DNA of 64,000 nt from Spinellus fusiger (lineage: Eukaryota; Mucoromycota; Mucoromycetes; Mucorales; Phycomycetaceae): contig JALLLS010000075.1 of NCBI GenBank assembly GCA_025094145.1, forward strand, positions 1 through 64,000, written 5' to 3'. Position numbers and translations under genes: made by a program. The notes beneath the pieces were generated by a model. It was not told the origin of the DNA, made no database searches, and saw only the letters and a list, made by a program, of their open reading frames with translations. Shown here one piece after another: positions 63,992 to 64,000 of the stretch (position 1 is its first letter; the number at the start of each line of letters is the position of its first letter).

Positions 63992-64000
63992 TATCGTCTA

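Overview
This is a 64 kb stretch of a filamentous fungal nuclear genome. The genes are intron-rich, with GT-AG introns mostly 40-90 nt long. The DNA between them is very AT-rich. The wall genes are typical of fungi (class IV-type chitin synthase, GPI-anchored chitin deacetylase), and there are many Tc1/mariner-like and other repeats. Together with a multicopy gene family that resembles ones I associate with Mucorales, this points to Mucoromycota (Mucorales-like). I cannot fix the genus.

Layout. 1-11.2 kb is a repeat-rich, AT-rich region. It holds Tc1-like relics, a LINE tail, an element carrying a broken TnpB/Fanzor-like gene, a Tc1 element with intact ends at 9,234-10,578, and one cellular gene (zinc alcohol dehydrogenase, 4,490-5,586). 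11.2-23.8 kb is gene-dense: CLPTM1 homologue (-), Mpe1/RBBP6-like 3'-end processing factor (-), VPS4 (+), ANCHR/ZFYVE19-like (-), CCDC43-like (+), a second Fanzor-bearing element, and a GSK3/shaggy kinase (-). 23.8-26.6 kb is a nest of DNA-transposon relics. 27-34.1 kb holds malonyl-CoA decarboxylase (+), HYPK (-) and RNA polymerase I subunit RPA2 (+). 34.1-37.9 kb has no convincing gene. 37.9-53.4 kb is gene-dense again: chitin deacetylase (+), chitin synthase (-), RNA polymerase III subunit RPC37/RPC5 (-), D-2-hydroxyglutarate dehydrogenase (-), an MscS-type channel with an EF-hand (-) and a homeodomain factor (+). 53.4-57.5 kb shows no gene. 57.5-64 kb holds two broken members of one multicopy family, each split by mobile elements: a CTACACACC-ended element in one, and a 5'-truncated LINE plus a Tc1 element in the other.

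How the genes relate. VPS4 faces an ANCHR-like gene whose product carries three motifs resembling VPS4 MIT-binding helices, so an ESCRT-related pair sits side by side. Chitin synthase and chitin deacetylase are convergent neighbours and could act in sequence to make chitosan. Pol I and Pol III subunits both occur in the window. VPS4 and the Mpe1-like gene are divergent, and their shared promoter contains a perfect inverted repeat around two TATA-like boxes.

The most unusual signals are the eukaryotic TnpB (Fanzor)-like remnants in a family of elements ending in CTACACACC, and the nested insertions on the right with an exact 13-bp target duplication.
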